Notes under the pieces: generated by a model
The model's database searches: none
Told to the model about the DNA's origin: nothing
Seen by the model: only the letters and a program-made list of their open reading frames with translations
Source: CAIWHR01 sp963836265
GTDB taxonomy: Bacteria > Pseudomonadota > Gammaproteobacteria > Burkholderiales > Casimicrobiaceae
Length of the DNA: 64,000 nt
Reading direction: 5' to 3'
Assembly (NCBI GenBank): GCA_963836265.1
Contig: CAWIIO010000008.1
Location: 1-64,000 of the forward strand
Made by a program: the position numbers and the translations under genes
Shown: positions 16,471 to 25,898 of the stretch, piece by piece
Layout: each line of letters begins with the position of its first letter
Numbering within the stretch: position 1 is the stretch's first letter

Positions 16471-17565
16471 CTGAGATTTGAATAATACCGTGACATCAGA
16501 TCGGCAGCTGCGCCTGAATCCAGCAAGCGGTGATGATGCGTGGCCGGTGCTGGGAGCGACGCAACTTGTTGCGGGCGAACTGGGAGAGCTCGACGAAGTG
16601 TTTCGGGCAGAAGTTCGCCAGCTCATGCTGCTTCCAGTGCGCCCAGAGAAACTCGACGGGGTTGAGTTCCGGGGCGTACCCGGGGAGCTGCTCGATTTGG
16701 ATGGCACCCTTGGTGGCATCGACGTAATCGCGCACGACGCGGCTGCGATGCGCGGGCAGCCCGTCCCAGATCACCAGCAAGCGGCGCTTGATTTGGCGGC
16801 GCAACTGGCGCAGGAAGTCGATGACCCGTGGCCCGTTGAACGAACCGGGGACGAGCTTGAAATAGAGGTTCCAGAACGTCAGGCCCGCGATCGCCGACAG
16901 CTGGTGCCAGTTGAAGTGCATCTGCAGGACCGGGGTCTGGCCGCGCGGAGCCCAGGTGCGCACTCGGTGCGGACGTTCCGAAAGACCGGTCTCGTCGATG
17001 AACACTATCGTCTGCCCTCGGGCCTTGGCGTTTTTTTAGCATTGGCCAGCGCTTGCGTTTCCACTGCTCGATGCCAGCCTCGTCGCGTTCGAGGGCTCGT
17101 CCCACGGGTCGCTGGCAACTGAACCCCAGGTTCGCCAGCACGTGCCAGACCCCCGACTCGGAGTACCGCAAGCCGGTGTCTTCCGCGATGAGCCGGCCCA
17201 CACGCTTCAACGTCCACAGATCCGTTCCATATCCGGCCGCCAGCGCCCCAGCCTTCAACGACTCGATCAACTTTCTACGCTGCCCTTCATCAAGCCCGGG
17301 TCGCCGTCCAGCGCGGCCGGCCTTTCGCAGCCCGGTTGGCCCTTCCGCTTCAACCGTCGCCGCCCAGCGCGATACCGACTGCCGCGATACACCCAGCTTG
17401 GCCGCAACCTGCGCCTGCGTGAAACCATGTCGCAGCAGGTTCGCTGCTCGCATACGTCGCTTTTGCAACGCGTCGAAGTCTCGCCTCTTGCTCATTGCCG
17501 AACATCCTCCTGAGATGGATGATGTTCTTCATTATAGAACTGTAACTGTATTATTCAAGGCTCAG
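16471..17565 (-). mobile_element. IS630-family insertion sequence with TA target duplication
   Basis: A 1095-bp element. Its ends are inverted repeats: CTGAGATTTGAATAATACCG on the left and, read inward on the other strand, CTGAGCCTTGAATAATACAG on the right. Both ends are flanked by TA (16469-16470 and 17566-17567), the target duplication typical of the IS630/Tc1/mariner group. It carries one transposase gene in two frames on the minus strand. Confidence 0.9.
16496..17495 (-). pseudogene. IS630 transposase, two frames joined at a poly-A run
   Basis: The N-terminal part (from 17495) has a helix-turn-helix, GFTQAQVAAKLGVSRQSVSRW, and runs to MLKKRQ. The catalytic part is in the next frame: VFIDETGLSERP (first Asp), VIWDGLPAHRS (second Asp) and LNPVEFLWAHWK (Glu). 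The junction lies at a run of seven A residues (minus strand, 17031-17037); with six A residues the two parts would be one frame (MLKNAKARGQTIVFIDE). This is either a single-base insertion that inactivates the gene or a programmed slip, which is known in some IS elements. All three catalytic acids are intact. Confidence 0.8.
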
Positions 17566-17916
17566 TAGAACAGAGGTCAGCATCCAATCGGTTATCGATG
17601 ATCGCACGGCGACGAGCCAACCCATCGTCGGCAACGCGCCCTACCGCGATACCCGCTCATTCTGGCGCTCGCCATCGGTGCCCATCCGCTAGGTTCGGCT
17701 GTTAGTTAGACGTCTGCTATAACCGCAAAATTCCGATCTACTCCCGGACGGCCGGTCCTGGGCCGACTGCCGCCGATGAACTCCGCCGAATGGCGCCACG
17801 AAAGCGAAGGCTCGGGGATGGAGCAGCGAGGATCTACATGACTGCGTCCGTTAGCGTCAGATCAAGTCTGGAGCTACCTCAGTCGAGCCAGCGCCACGGT
17901 CTCAACCCATCGGTGC
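17566..17916. other. Intergenic region without recognised features
   Basis: Between the right end of the IS630 element and the integrase relic I see no gene with a ribosome binding site, no tRNA-like fold and no clear repeat. Confidence 0.35.
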
Positions 17917-18230
17917 TCAGATTTGCCCGGTTTGGCGAGCCAATTCAATCAAGATCTTGTGCGCGCTTCCGCGTTTGGCGCGGACCCGGGTGTGCCCAAA
18001 AATGTGCCCAGCCTTTTTCGCGGCGGCGCGCAGTTGCTCGCGCGCGAAATGCGCGTGGCGCTTGACCATCAGTTTTGACTTCCACGCGCCGAACTCCTGC
18101 AACTCCGCAATCGGGATCCCGGCCATGACGTGCCAGGTGGCCCAGACACGCCGCAGGTCGTGCTAGCGGAAGTTCACGATGCCAGTGCGTTCGCCCGCCG
18201 TTCGCAGGCTGTTCGTTGCGCTGGTTGACC
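17917..18230 (-). pseudogene. Tyrosine recombinase (integrase) C-terminal remnant
   Basis: Read on the minus strand this gives GIVNFR, a stop (TAG), then HDLRRVWATWHVMAGIPIAE, LQEFGAWKS and VKRHAHFA. This is the catalytic C-terminal region of a phage-type integrase (HxLR box, then the region before the Tyr). Family members have FRWHDLRH here, so the TAG replaces a Trp codon. The N-terminal two-thirds is missing. It is a decayed integrase; no adjacent tRNA or attachment repeat was found. Upstream sequence to about 18555 holds no other recognisable gene. Confidence 0.7.
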
Positions 18231-18555
18231 GCGTCGGCCGTGGCGAAGTGCGTCAAGCTCGTTCTCACGCTGTTGTTCAATGTTGCAGCGCCCCCTTTTG
18301 CCTTTGCCGCGATCCGAACGTCAGCTTCCATCGTGTTCAATGCCCGCTTCCGGTTCCGCGTTATGTCGGAAGTGGGTCGACTCTTGCCGATGGTGATTCT
18401 CGTTAGTTGACGTTGCGGCAAGCGACAGCTTCCGAGATGCGCGACCGGCTCTTGCCGACCCACTGCAGACGCGACCGTCCGCCCGAAGCGGACGTACGAT
18501 GGCGTGCAACCGGACACTCAACGCTACAACTTCCAGCCAAGGGGAGCGCGCTCGT
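18231..18555. other. Intergenic region before the response regulator gene end
   Basis: This stretch may include more decayed integrase sequence in shifting frames but nothing I can recognise. No terminator for the convergent response-regulator gene is obvious. Confidence 0.3.
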
Positions 18556-19209
18556 TCAGCGCCGGTCCGCGAGCAACCCGTTCTCCGTCGCAATCTGAAT
18601 CAGTTGGACGGGTGTCTGTGCACCAAGCTTCTGCCGAATGTTCGACTGGTGGTTGGCGACGGTCTTGTGATTGAGGCAGAGCTTTTCCGCGATTGTCTTT
18701 ACGGAATGACCCGTCGCGAGTAGCCGGACGATCTCGAACTCGCGTGTGGACAGCGCGTCGAGGGCGGTGTTCCTTCCGGAGACGCCCTGCAGCGCGAGGG
18801 TGTAAGCGATATCGGGACTCAGGAAACGTTCACCACGCGCCACGGTCCGGACCGCGTCTACCAGCACTTCCGGCGCGCTGGCCTTGGTGACATATCCAGC
18901 CGCCCCAGCCTTGAAGGCACGGCTCGGAAATATCGCTTCGTCGTGAATGCTGAACGCGAGGATTCGTGCGCCGGGCTCCCGTAAAAGCAATCGTCGCATG
19001 CCCTCGATTCCGCTCACGTCCGGAAGTGATATGTCCATTACAACCACATCGGGGTTCACTTGGCAGAAGACCTGATATGCCTCGGCTGCGGTAGCTGCCT
19101 CGCCGACGACGCAGATATCGCGCGACCGTTCAAGCAGGCGCCGGTAGCCCTCGCGCACGACGGCGTGATCGTCGACCAGGAGTACCCGAAGGCGATTGTG
19201 CGGGCTCAT
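18556..19209 (-). CDS. NarL/LuxR-type response regulator
   Basis: A 217-residue two-domain regulator. The receiver domain has acidic residues in LLVDDHAVVREG, the phosphoacceptor Asp59 in VVMDISLPD and the Lys of YVTKASAPE. The C-terminal LuxR-type helix-turn-helix is LSTREFEIVRLLATGHSVKT, IAEKLCLNHKTV and ANHQSNIRQKL. ATG 19209 overlaps the stop of the histidine kinase gene by the four bases ATGA, so the two are translationally coupled. NarL-type pairs of this build control PQQ alcohol dehydrogenase genes in several proteobacteria; whether this one does, or instead controls the divergent TonB receptor, is open. Confidence 0.9.
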   Translation of the reverse strand: MSPHNRLRVLLVDDHAVVREGYRRLLERSRDICVVGEAATAAEAYQVFCQVNPDVVVMDISLPDVSGIEGMRRLLLREPGARILAFSIHDEAIFPSRAFKAGAAGYVTKASAPEVLVDAVRTVARGERFLSPDIAYTLALQGVSGRNTALDALSTREFEIVRLLATGHSVKTIAEKLCLNHKTVANHQSNIRQKLGAQTPVQLIQIATENGLLADRR

Positions 19210-20162
19210 CCCGTCCTTGTCCGCTGAACCGGCAACCACGCCGTAAAGCCGAACCCACCTCGACACGTCGGGGTGAAATCGAAGCGACCGGCCAGACCCT
19301 CGACACGTTCCCGCATGCCGACGATTCCGAGCCCGGATTCCGCCACCGCCTCCCCCGTTCCGACCCCGTTATCCTGAACCGTCAGCACAACCTCCGGAGT
19401 ACCAACATCCGTGGTGGATCGCTGGTGCATCACGATGTCCACGCAGGAGGCGCGCGCATGCTTTGCCACATTGGTCAGCCCCTCCTGTATGAGGCGATAC
19501 AGGGTGATGTTGGTCGCCTCGTCAAGTTGCCCGATTTCCTCCCCGACCTCCACCGTGAACTTGACGGACGGGAGCCGCCGCCGCCAGCCATCGACACAGC
19601 TCTCAACCGCCGCGGCAAGCCCGAGCTCGTCCAATCCGGGAGGCCGCAGGCGTCGCACCATGTCCCGCACCACACTCTCAAGGTGGTCGGTCATACCCAC
19701 GATGGCTACCGCACTGGAACGGACTTCAGGGATGTTTCCGGCGGCGCCGTTGCGGAGGGATACCGCGTCGATCTTGAGCGCGTTCAGATATTGTCCAAGT
19801 TCGTCGTGCAGCTCACGCGCGAGAGTTCTGCGCTCGTCTTCCTGGACTCGTAAGCTCGCCTGCGCGAGTTCCCTATTCTGGAGAAGGACCGCGCGCAACT
19901 TTGCCTCGGTTCGCTTACGCAGATCGAGTTCCACGCGCGCTTCCCGAGCGCGTCGCCACGCGTACCACGTCAACGCCACCGCCAGAAACAGCAGGACGCC
20001 AGGCAGCTCGTCCAACTGGAATCGTTCGTATGGCCGTGTCCAGGCCAGCACCGCCTCCGAAAGTTCGAGCCATACGCAAAGAATCGCAAATCCTCCGGTC
20101 ATAGCCACGATCCAGACCAAGTCGTGCCGCGCCCGCGTCTGGTTGGGGGCAGGTGCTTCCAT
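19206..20162 (-). CDS. Membrane sensor histidine kinase, HisKA_3 type
   Basis: A 318-residue kinase with two transmembrane segments (about residues 14-32 and 52-69) joined by a short periplasmic loop, a coiled region, then the HisKA_3 dimerisation domain with phospho-accepting His119 in EDERRTLARELHDELGQYL. The ATPase domain has LYRLIQEGLTNVAKHARA (N box), VQDNGVGTG and GLGIVGMRERVE. There is no large sensory domain, so it probably senses a membrane event or a partner protein. ATG 20162 was chosen because it has a strong GAGGAGG box; the longer frame runs into the divergent promoter region. It is coupled to the response regulator. Confidence 0.9.
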   Translation of the reverse strand: MEAPAPNQTRARHDLVWIVAMTGGFAILCVWLELSEAVLAWTRPYERFQLDELPGVLLFLAVALTWYAWRRAREARVELDLRKRTEAKLRAVLLQNRELAQASLRVQEDERRTLARELHDELGQYLNALKIDAVSLRNGAAGNIPEVRSSAVAIVGMTDHLESVVRDMVRRLRPPGLDELGLAAAVESCVDGWRRRLPSVKFTVEVGEEIGQLDEATNITLYRLIQEGLTNVAKHARASCVDIVMHQRSTTDVGTPEVVLTVQDNGVGTGEAVAESGLGIVGMRERVEGLAGRFDFTPTCRGGFGFTAWLPVQRTRTG

Positions 20163-20362
20163 CACAGTTCCTCCTCGAAGCCCCGCACGGGCAATCCGCG
20201 GGCGCAGCGCCGTCGGGAAATATTCCCGGGAAAATCGGGAACCGCGCGCGGGGCGAAGCCAGCCTAGCGGTGCGATCCTATTGGCTGCGGTTCCGACCGC
20301 GCTTGCCGATGCGGCGGGGGAGCTTGAAATATAAAGCAAAAAGGGAGCGACCGAAATTGGCG
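20163..20362. promoter_or_regulatory. Divergent control region with a GGGAA-TTCCC palindrome
   Basis: This 200-bp region separates the kinase gene (minus) from the TonB receptor (plus). It contains GGGAAATATTCCC at 20215-20227, a palindrome with five-base arms, followed at once by GGGAAAATCGGGAA. The spacing and symmetry suggest an operator for a dimeric regulator, possibly the response regulator encoded next door. No test of this is possible from sequence alone. Confidence 0.4.
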
Positions 20363-22615
20363 ATGATACGTAGCAAGTTCCGCCGTAGGACCGTGCCTGC
20401 GGTAGTCATCTTATGGATGGTTAGCGCCGTGCCGGCGTTCGCCGGCGATGAGACTATTGATCTACCCAAGATCGAGGTGATCGGCACGGTACCGCTGCCT
20501 GGTCTGGGCACTCCGCTCGAACAGGTGCCGTCGAACGTGCAGACATTTGGCGCCCGCGACCTGGGGCAGCAGCGTACCGGCGGCGTCGCCGAGTTCCTGA
20601 ATTTGAATGCCAATAGCGTCTCGCTCAACTCACCCACGGGCAATGCCTTCCAACCGGACGTGAGTTTTCGCGGCTTCACGGCCTCCTCGCTGCTCGGCAC
20701 GCCGCAGGGCCTGTCGGTGTTTCAGGACGGGGTACGCATCAACGAGGCATTCGCCGATGTCGTGAACTGGGACCTACTCCCGAAAAACGCCGTCTCCTCG
20801 ATGCAACTCCTGCCCGGCTCCGATCCGGTCTTCGGTCTAAACACCCTCGGCGGCGCGCTGACGATCAACATGAAGGACGGTTTCGCCTATCCCGGCGCCA
20901 GCGTTTCTGCGTCCACGGGCTCGTTCGGGCGGACCGAGGTCTCCGCGGATGCCGGTGTCAACGACGGGACGTTCGGGTTGTTTGTCGCCGCCGAGGGCAT
21001 CCACGACGACGGCTACCGCGATCATTCCTCCACGCGTATCCAGCGATTGTATGGACGGGCGGACGCCCATGCGGGGCCGGATCAATTCAACCTGGCACTC
21101 ACCCTCGCGGACAACCATCTGGAGGGCACGCAAGCGCTTCCGGTCTCGATGCTCGTGAACCCGAAGCAGGCGTACACCTGGCCCGACACAACCGACAATC
21201 ACCTTAACTTCGTCAGCGGCAATTGGCAGCATGCGTTCGCCGAGGACACCCTACTCGCCAGCAACGTTTACTATCGCCAAATCACGACCAGCGGCGTCAA
21301 CAGCAACGTCAACGGCGACTATTCACCTCCCGACCAACCAAATGAGGCGTTCAATCTATTCACGGCCTCGACCACCAGGTCCTGGGGCGCTTCGCTGCAA
21401 TTGACACTGCAACGCACACTGTCCGCCATGGCGCACCAGATCGTGTTTGGCGCGGCGTTCGATTCCGGCAATACTGACTTCACCCAAAGCGGACAACCGG
21501 CGACGTTTGTAGCAGACCGAGACACCATTGGCACCGGCGATTACGTACTTGAGACGAACGTCTCGACCAAGAACCGCTCACTGGGATTCTATATCTCCGA
21601 CACGATAACGGTCGCACCGCAGTGGAGTCTTTCGCTGGCCGGCCGATACAATGCGGCGCGTATCGCCACGCAGGACCTGACCGGCGAATCGCCGGCCATC
21701 GACGGGACCAACACTTTCCGACGATTCAATCCCGCTTTCGGCCTGACCTGGACGCCCAACGCTCGTATCAATGTTTTCGGCGGTGCCAACCAAGGCACGC
21801 GCGTCCCGACGGCCGTTGAATTGACCTGCGCAGACCCAGCTGCTCCGTGCACACTGCCCAACATCTTTGTCGCCGACCCGCCGTTGAAACAGGTCGTTGC
21901 GACCACCTACGAGGCCGGCGTGCGGGGTCGCGTCGGCGCGACTGGATTCTACAGCGCAGCGATCTTTCGCACGGACCTCGCCGACGACATCCAATTCATC
22001 AGCGCCGGCAGCGGCGCGGTCAACGCCGGCTATTTCCAGAACGTAGGCAAAACACGGCGCCAAGGCGTGGAACTCTCAGGTGGCGCCACCTTGGGCGAGG
22101 TTCGCGTCGTCGCGCGGTACAGCTTGCTCGATGCCACGTTCCAGACGGGCTTCGTCGAGAGCAGTCCGAACAATTCGTCCGCGGACGCTGACTGCCTGAT
22201 CTATGTGCAGCCCGGGAATCGTCTGCCGGTGTTGCCCCGCAATGCCCTGCGCGTCCGGGCGGATTGGACTCATGGTCCCTTCGCCTTCGGCGCATCGGTT
22301 CTGGGCGTTGACTCGCAGTATGCGCGCGGCAACGAGAACAACGCCGATCCGTCCGGCAAGGTCGCTGGCTACGCGCTCGTTGCCCTGGACGGTATTTGGA
22401 ATATCACGCCGGAGTGGCAGGTGTTCGCTCGCGTCGACAACCTGTTTAACACGACGTATCAGAATTTCGGCATCCTTGGCGCCAACTATTTTCGCGGCCC
22501 GGGTAATACGTTCGATGCCGGCCTCGCGGGACCGGAGGCGTTTCGCTCACCCAGCGCAACATTCGGCGCGTGGATCGGCGTTCAGTACCGTTTCGATCGC
22601 GGCGGGAGTCGGTAG
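20363..22615 (+). CDS. TonB-dependent outer-membrane receptor
   Basis: A 750-residue receptor with a signal peptide cut near PAFAG, a TonB-box-like LPKIEVIG, a plug domain (SFRGFTASSLLGTPQGLSV, DGVRINEAF) and a 22-strand barrel ending in Phe within QYRF. A short cysteine-bounded insert (CADPAAPC) lies in an outer loop. It differs clearly from the PqqU-like receptor at 1336. It is transcribed away from the two-component pair, sharing the control region. Receptors of this build take up metal chelates; given the lanthanide-type dehydrogenase in the window, a lanthanide or its chelator is a possible ligand, but this is speculation. ATG 20363 gives the signal peptide. Confidence 0.85.
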   Translation: MIRSKFRRRTVPAVVILWMVSAVPAFAGDETIDLPKIEVIGTVPLPGLGTPLEQVPSNVQTFGARDLGQQRTGGVAEFLNLNANSVSLNSPTGNAFQPDVSFRGFTASSLLGTPQGLSVFQDGVRINEAFADVVNWDLLPKNAVSSMQLLPGSDPVFGLNTLGGALTINMKDGFAYPGASVSASTGSFGRTEVSADAGVNDGTFGLFVAAEGIHDDGYRDHSSTRIQRLYGRADAHAGPDQFNLALTLADNHLEGTQALPVSMLVNPKQAYTWPDTTDNHLNFVSGNWQHAFAEDTLLASNVYYRQITTSGVNSNVNGDYSPPDQPNEAFNLFTASTTRSWGASLQLTLQRTLSAMAHQIVFGAAFDSGNTDFTQSGQPATFVADRDTIGTGDYVLETNVSTKNRSLGFYISDTITVAPQWSLSLAGRYNAARIATQDLTGESPAIDGTNTFRRFNPAFGLTWTPNARINVFGGANQGTRVPTAVELTCADPAAPCTLPNIFVADPPLKQVVATTYEAGVRGRVGATGFYSAAIFRTDLADDIQFISAGSGAVNAGYFQNVGKTRRQGVELSGGATLGEVRVVARYSLLDATFQTGFVESSPNNSSADADCLIYVQPGNRLPVLPRNALRVRADWTHGPFAFGASVLGVDSQYARGNENNADPSGKVAGYALVALDGIWNITPEWQVFARVDNLFNTTYQNFGILGANYFRGPGNTFDAGLAGPEAFRSPSATFGAWIGVQYRFDRGGSR

Positions 22616-22805
22616 ATGGTGTCCTTTCCATACACGCGTGGTCTCGAACCCATGCGAGCCATGAATGTCTGGTTTGCGGCAACTTGGGCGATAGAGCTGG
22701 TCGACCGCAACTGGCCGGACGCGCCCGCTGAAGAGCGGCGCCTGAATCGCCGCTGTCGCGGCGAAGCGGACGTTCGCCGTCGTCGGACGGATGACCGAGA
22801 AGGGT

Positions 22806-24117
22806 CGAGGCTGTGCGGAAACGTTAAATCTGCGTGACCATGCCGCGTTAGCACGCGTGGAAGCGTTTGGGACAGCCGGTGCCACGCTGTGTGCAACCGC
22901 GCCGGCTGAGGATTTTATCGAGGTCGTATCGAAAGTTGTGCTGCAGATGCGCTTGGCAGTTCTTTCTGCGCGGTCTATCGCACGAGAATAGAGGGGCTCA
23001 TGCCCTTATCGCCTGCATCAGCGGTCCGATGCCCACGATCCGCATCACGTGTTCGAAGCGACCATCGGCCTTGCTGTTGGAGGTCAGCGACTTGGGCACC
23101 AGCGGGGTCATGCCGGCCCGGTCGCAATCCAGAATCTCTTCGCCTTTGAAGTAGCCGCGATCAGCAACGACGGTCAGCTCTTCCTTTCCCGTCGCGCTGC
23201 GCGCCTGCGTGGCCATCGCGAACAGCTGGGTGCGGTCATGGCCGACGTTGGTAACTTCGTGAGCCACGATCAGGTGGTGCTTGGTATCGACCGCGGTCTG
23301 CACGTTGTAGCCGACGATGCCGGTGCCTCGGCCACTGGTGGCCATCGAGCGCGCATCTGGATCGGTCAGCGAGACTTGCCCGTCAGGTGCTTCCCGTAGT
23401 TGCTGGCCAATCTGTTTCAGGTGCTCCATGTGCGCCTTGACCGAGGCGACCTTCTCCTTGAGCCGCGAAACTCGGCCTTCCGTGACGAGGGTCGGGTCCC
23501 GATCCGCGCGGTCGAGCTCGGCCAGATAGCGGCCGATGCTTTCCTCCAGCTGATCCATCCGCTTCTTGAGCTTGTGGTCAGTGAAGTTCTTATCGCGGTT
23601 GTTGACCGCCTTGAACTTGCTGCCGTCGATCGCCACAATCGCTTCGGAGAACAGCTCGAGTCGGCGGCACAGTACGATAAATTCGCGGCAGACGTTACGG
23701 ATCGCTTTACCGTTGTCCTTGCGGAAGTCGGCGACGGTCTTGAAGTCCGGCGTCAAGCGACCGGTCAGCCACATCAGCTCGACGTTGCGCTGCGTCTCGC
23801 GTTCCAGGCGCCGGCTCGACTGCAGGCGGTTGAGATATCCATAGACGTAAATCTTCAACAGCACCGCCGGGTGGTACGCCGGACGCCCGGTGTCCGCCGG
23901 CGCCACGCCCTCGAAGCCAAGACCCGTCAGATCCAGCTCGTCGATGAAGACATCGATCACCCGAACCAGGTTGTCCTCACCGACATAGTCATCGAGACAC
24001 TCGGGCAGCAAAGTCACCTGGCTTCGGTCATCACCTTCGATGAATCGCTTCATGTCGCCGCTCCGAAGAATCTACCTTCTTCACTATAGGCAACATTCGC
24101 GTTTTCACACACCCTCG
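22806..24117 (-). mobile_element. IS1182-family element, internally deleted
   Basis: A 1312-bp element with imperfect terminal inverted repeats: CGAGGCTGTGCGGAAACG at 22806-22823 and, on the other strand, CGAGGGTGTGTGAAAACG (24117 to 24100), 15 of 18 identical. It encodes a transposase on the minus strand with an internal deletion. Flanking target duplication is not clear. Confidence 0.7.
22998..24053 (-). pseudogene. IS1182 transposase with in-frame internal deletion
   Basis: A 351-residue open frame; intact relatives are about 450-480 residues. It keeps the N-terminal domain (MKRFIEGDDRSQ, AYHPAVLLKIYVYGYLNR), the first catalytic region IVAIDGSKFKAVNN and the second, LTVVADRGYFKGEEI. After KADGRF it jumps directly to HVMRIVGIGPLMQAIRA, which is the extreme C-terminus of the family. 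The lost segment, roughly 100-130 codons, contains the catalytic Glu and the cysteine-rich insert. The reading frame stays open, so the deletion is in frame, but the enzyme should be inactive. Confidence 0.8.
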
Positions 24118-24421
24118 GTCGGGCACGGCCGCCCGGTCCCCAGCGATGAGCGGCGGCTCGACGATCTGCTTCAGCCGTTGACGCCTCGATGCCCGGTGTG
24201 GGTTGTGCAGCGGCCGTTCGTATCGGAAAGGTGGAAGTCTCTGACCGGCCAGCTCCGGCCGTTCGCGGTTGCGCGGAAATGTCCGCTGAGCGGCCGTAGC
24301 GCACTGTGGTCCATAGCAGTCTCCGTGGATTTGGACGTGTGGGTGGCGAATTTGTAGTATGAGGAAAACCGCGGGGTCAGGGTAGTCTTGCACCTGACGG
24401 CATACATGGTACCGTCCGACC
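24118..24421. other. Region between two IS elements
   Basis: No gene is recognised. The repeated words GCGGCCGTTCG, CCGGCCGTTCGCGG and GAGCGGCCGTAGCG between 24207 and 24300 form a cluster of short GC-rich near-repeats of unknown meaning. The end nearest 24421 probably belongs to the next transposable element. Confidence 0.3.
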
Positions 24422-25519
24422 ATGCGCGATTTGCTCATCCTCGCCGTCCACCTCCTGGTGACCTTTGCAAAGTTGCTTCGCCCTGGCGGCTTACGCGCCG
24501 TGGCGGCAGAATCGCTTCTCCTTAAGCACCAGCTTCTGATCAGCAATCGATTCAGGCTGCGCGCGCCGAATCTGACGACGCTCGATCGCTTTGTCCTCGG
24601 ACTGACCATGCTATTCGTCAGTCCGCGCCGGATTTCCAAGCTTGGCGCAGTCATCAAGCCGGCAACGCTGCTCAAATTCCACAAGGCCTTGGTCCATCGG
24701 AAGTATCGCTTGCTTTTTACTTCGTCCTCATCACCTCGCCGCAAGCCAGGTCCTAAAGGTCCTGCTGCGAAACTCATCGCAGCCATTGTTGAGATGAAGC
24801 GGCGCAATCCCAGATTTGGCTGTGTGCGCATCGCCCAGCAGATCACTCATGCCTTCGGCATCGACATCGACAAAGACGTTGTGCGCCGTGTGCTGGCGAA
24901 GCACTACCGCCCAGACGGCTCCGGAACGGACGGCCCCTCTTGGCTGACCTTCATCGGTGACATGAAGGATGGCCTGTGGAGTGTCGACCTATTCCGCTGC
25001 GAATCCATCCTTCTGTATAGTCACTGGGTGCTGTTGGTCATGGACGTCCACACGCGCCGGCTGGTTGGCTTTGACGTCGAACGCGCAAATATTGACGGAG
25101 TCTCGGTTTGCCAGATGTTCAATCGGGCCATTGCTGGGCAGCGACTACCGAAACGTGTCAGCATGGATCACGATCCGCTGTTCCGCTTCCACCGTTGGTT
25201 GGCCAACCTACGCGTGCTCGCGATCGAGGAGGTCAAGTCGGTTCCGTATGTGCCAGTTTCGCATCCGTTCATCGAACGGCTAATCGGCACCGTCCGCCGC
25301 GAGTATCTCGATCACGTGTTTTTCTGGAACGCGATCGACCTGACGCGGAAGCTGGACGCCTTCGCGGATTATTACAATGAGCATCGCGTTCATCGCGCAC
25401 TCGCCGGCTCGACGCCAGCCAGACGCGCCGGAACGCCCGCCGGCGCTCCTGCTGCCATTAATCACTACGCTTGGCAGCAGCACTGTCGAGGCCTATTTCA
25501 GACCCCGGTCATGGCTTGA
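24422..25519 (+). CDS. Integrase-core (rve) transposase, intact
   Basis: A 365-residue DDE transposase. It has an N-terminal hydrophobic segment, a linker KPGPKGPAAKLIAAIVEMKR and the core LWSVDLFRCESI (Asp), RVSMDHDPLFRF (Asp) and HPFIERLIGTVRREYLDHV (Glu). It is related to, but distinct from, the elements at 86 and 40581; the fragment at 1-83 belongs to this type. The frame is complete from ATG to stop. Terminal inverted repeats could not be defined with confidence. Its insertion cut the SagB-type nitroreductase gene to its right. Confidence 0.8.
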   Translation: MRDLLILAVHLLVTFAKLLRPGGLRAVAAESLLLKHQLLISNRFRLRAPNLTTLDRFVLGLTMLFVSPRRISKLGAVIKPATLLKFHKALVHRKYRLLFTSSSSPRRKPGPKGPAAKLIAAIVEMKRRNPRFGCVRIAQQITHAFGIDIDKDVVRRVLAKHYRPDGSGTDGPSWLTFIGDMKDGLWSVDLFRCESILLYSHWVLLVMDVHTRRLVGFDVERANIDGVSVCQMFNRAIAGQRLPKRVSMDHDPLFRFHRWLANLRVLAIEEVKSVPYVPVSHPFIERLIGTVRREYLDHVFFWNAIDLTRKLDAFADYYNEHRVHRALAGSTPARRAGTPAGAPAAINHYAWQQHCRGLFQTPVMA

Positions 25520-25755
25520 ACATGAATTCGCCACGAGACGGGCGCGTCGTCAGGTTTCAGGTGCGGCAAGGCACGAAACGGCGATCCATCGTAGCGTCGA
25601 AACGGATCCGGCTGATTCGCCCAGTCCATGTAACCGAGCGAGCGCGGGTAGCGAAAGAAATGATGTTTCGTCTCCTGGTGGTAGTGCATCACCACGTCCA
25701 GGGCGTTTCGCGCTGCAACAGCACGAAGAGGGTCTTCCTCCGGCGGATCGTTCAC
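25520..25755 (-). pseudogene. SagB-type nitroreductase, N-terminal fragment cut by an IS
   Basis: Read on the minus strand from a GTG at 25755, the fragment starts VNDPPEEDPLRAV and continues with ALDVVMHYHQETKHHFFRY, SLGYMDWANQPDPFRRYDG and LPHLKPDDAPV. This is the typical beginning of SagB/ThcOx-type FMN dehydrogenases (HxxTKHHxxRY, then WANQPDPFRR). The match ends at about 25520 where the transposase gene begins, and the catalytic domain is absent on the other side of the IS. It is co-directional with, and downstream of, the oxygenase and radical SAM genes, so it was probably the last gene of that operon. Confidence 0.75.
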
Positions 25756-25898
25756 GGACAACGCGCTCCGTATCGCGGCGTCCGCGGGGCTCCTTCGGTC
25801 ATCACCTTCCCGTCGCGGGCGCCGGCGGCTGTTGAATGAACGAACGCATCGGGCGGCTCACCACGCGCCGTGGTTTCACCGGACACCACTGAATGTTC

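Noticed and set aside
17917..18230. Genomic-island boundary at the integrase relic
   Set aside because: No tRNA gene or direct repeat was found nearby, and the integrase is degenerate, so an island end cannot be supported.
24200..24310. CRISPR-like repeat because of recurring GCGGCCGTT words
   Set aside because: The repeats are short, unequal in spacing and imperfect; no spacer structure and no cas genes are present in the window.
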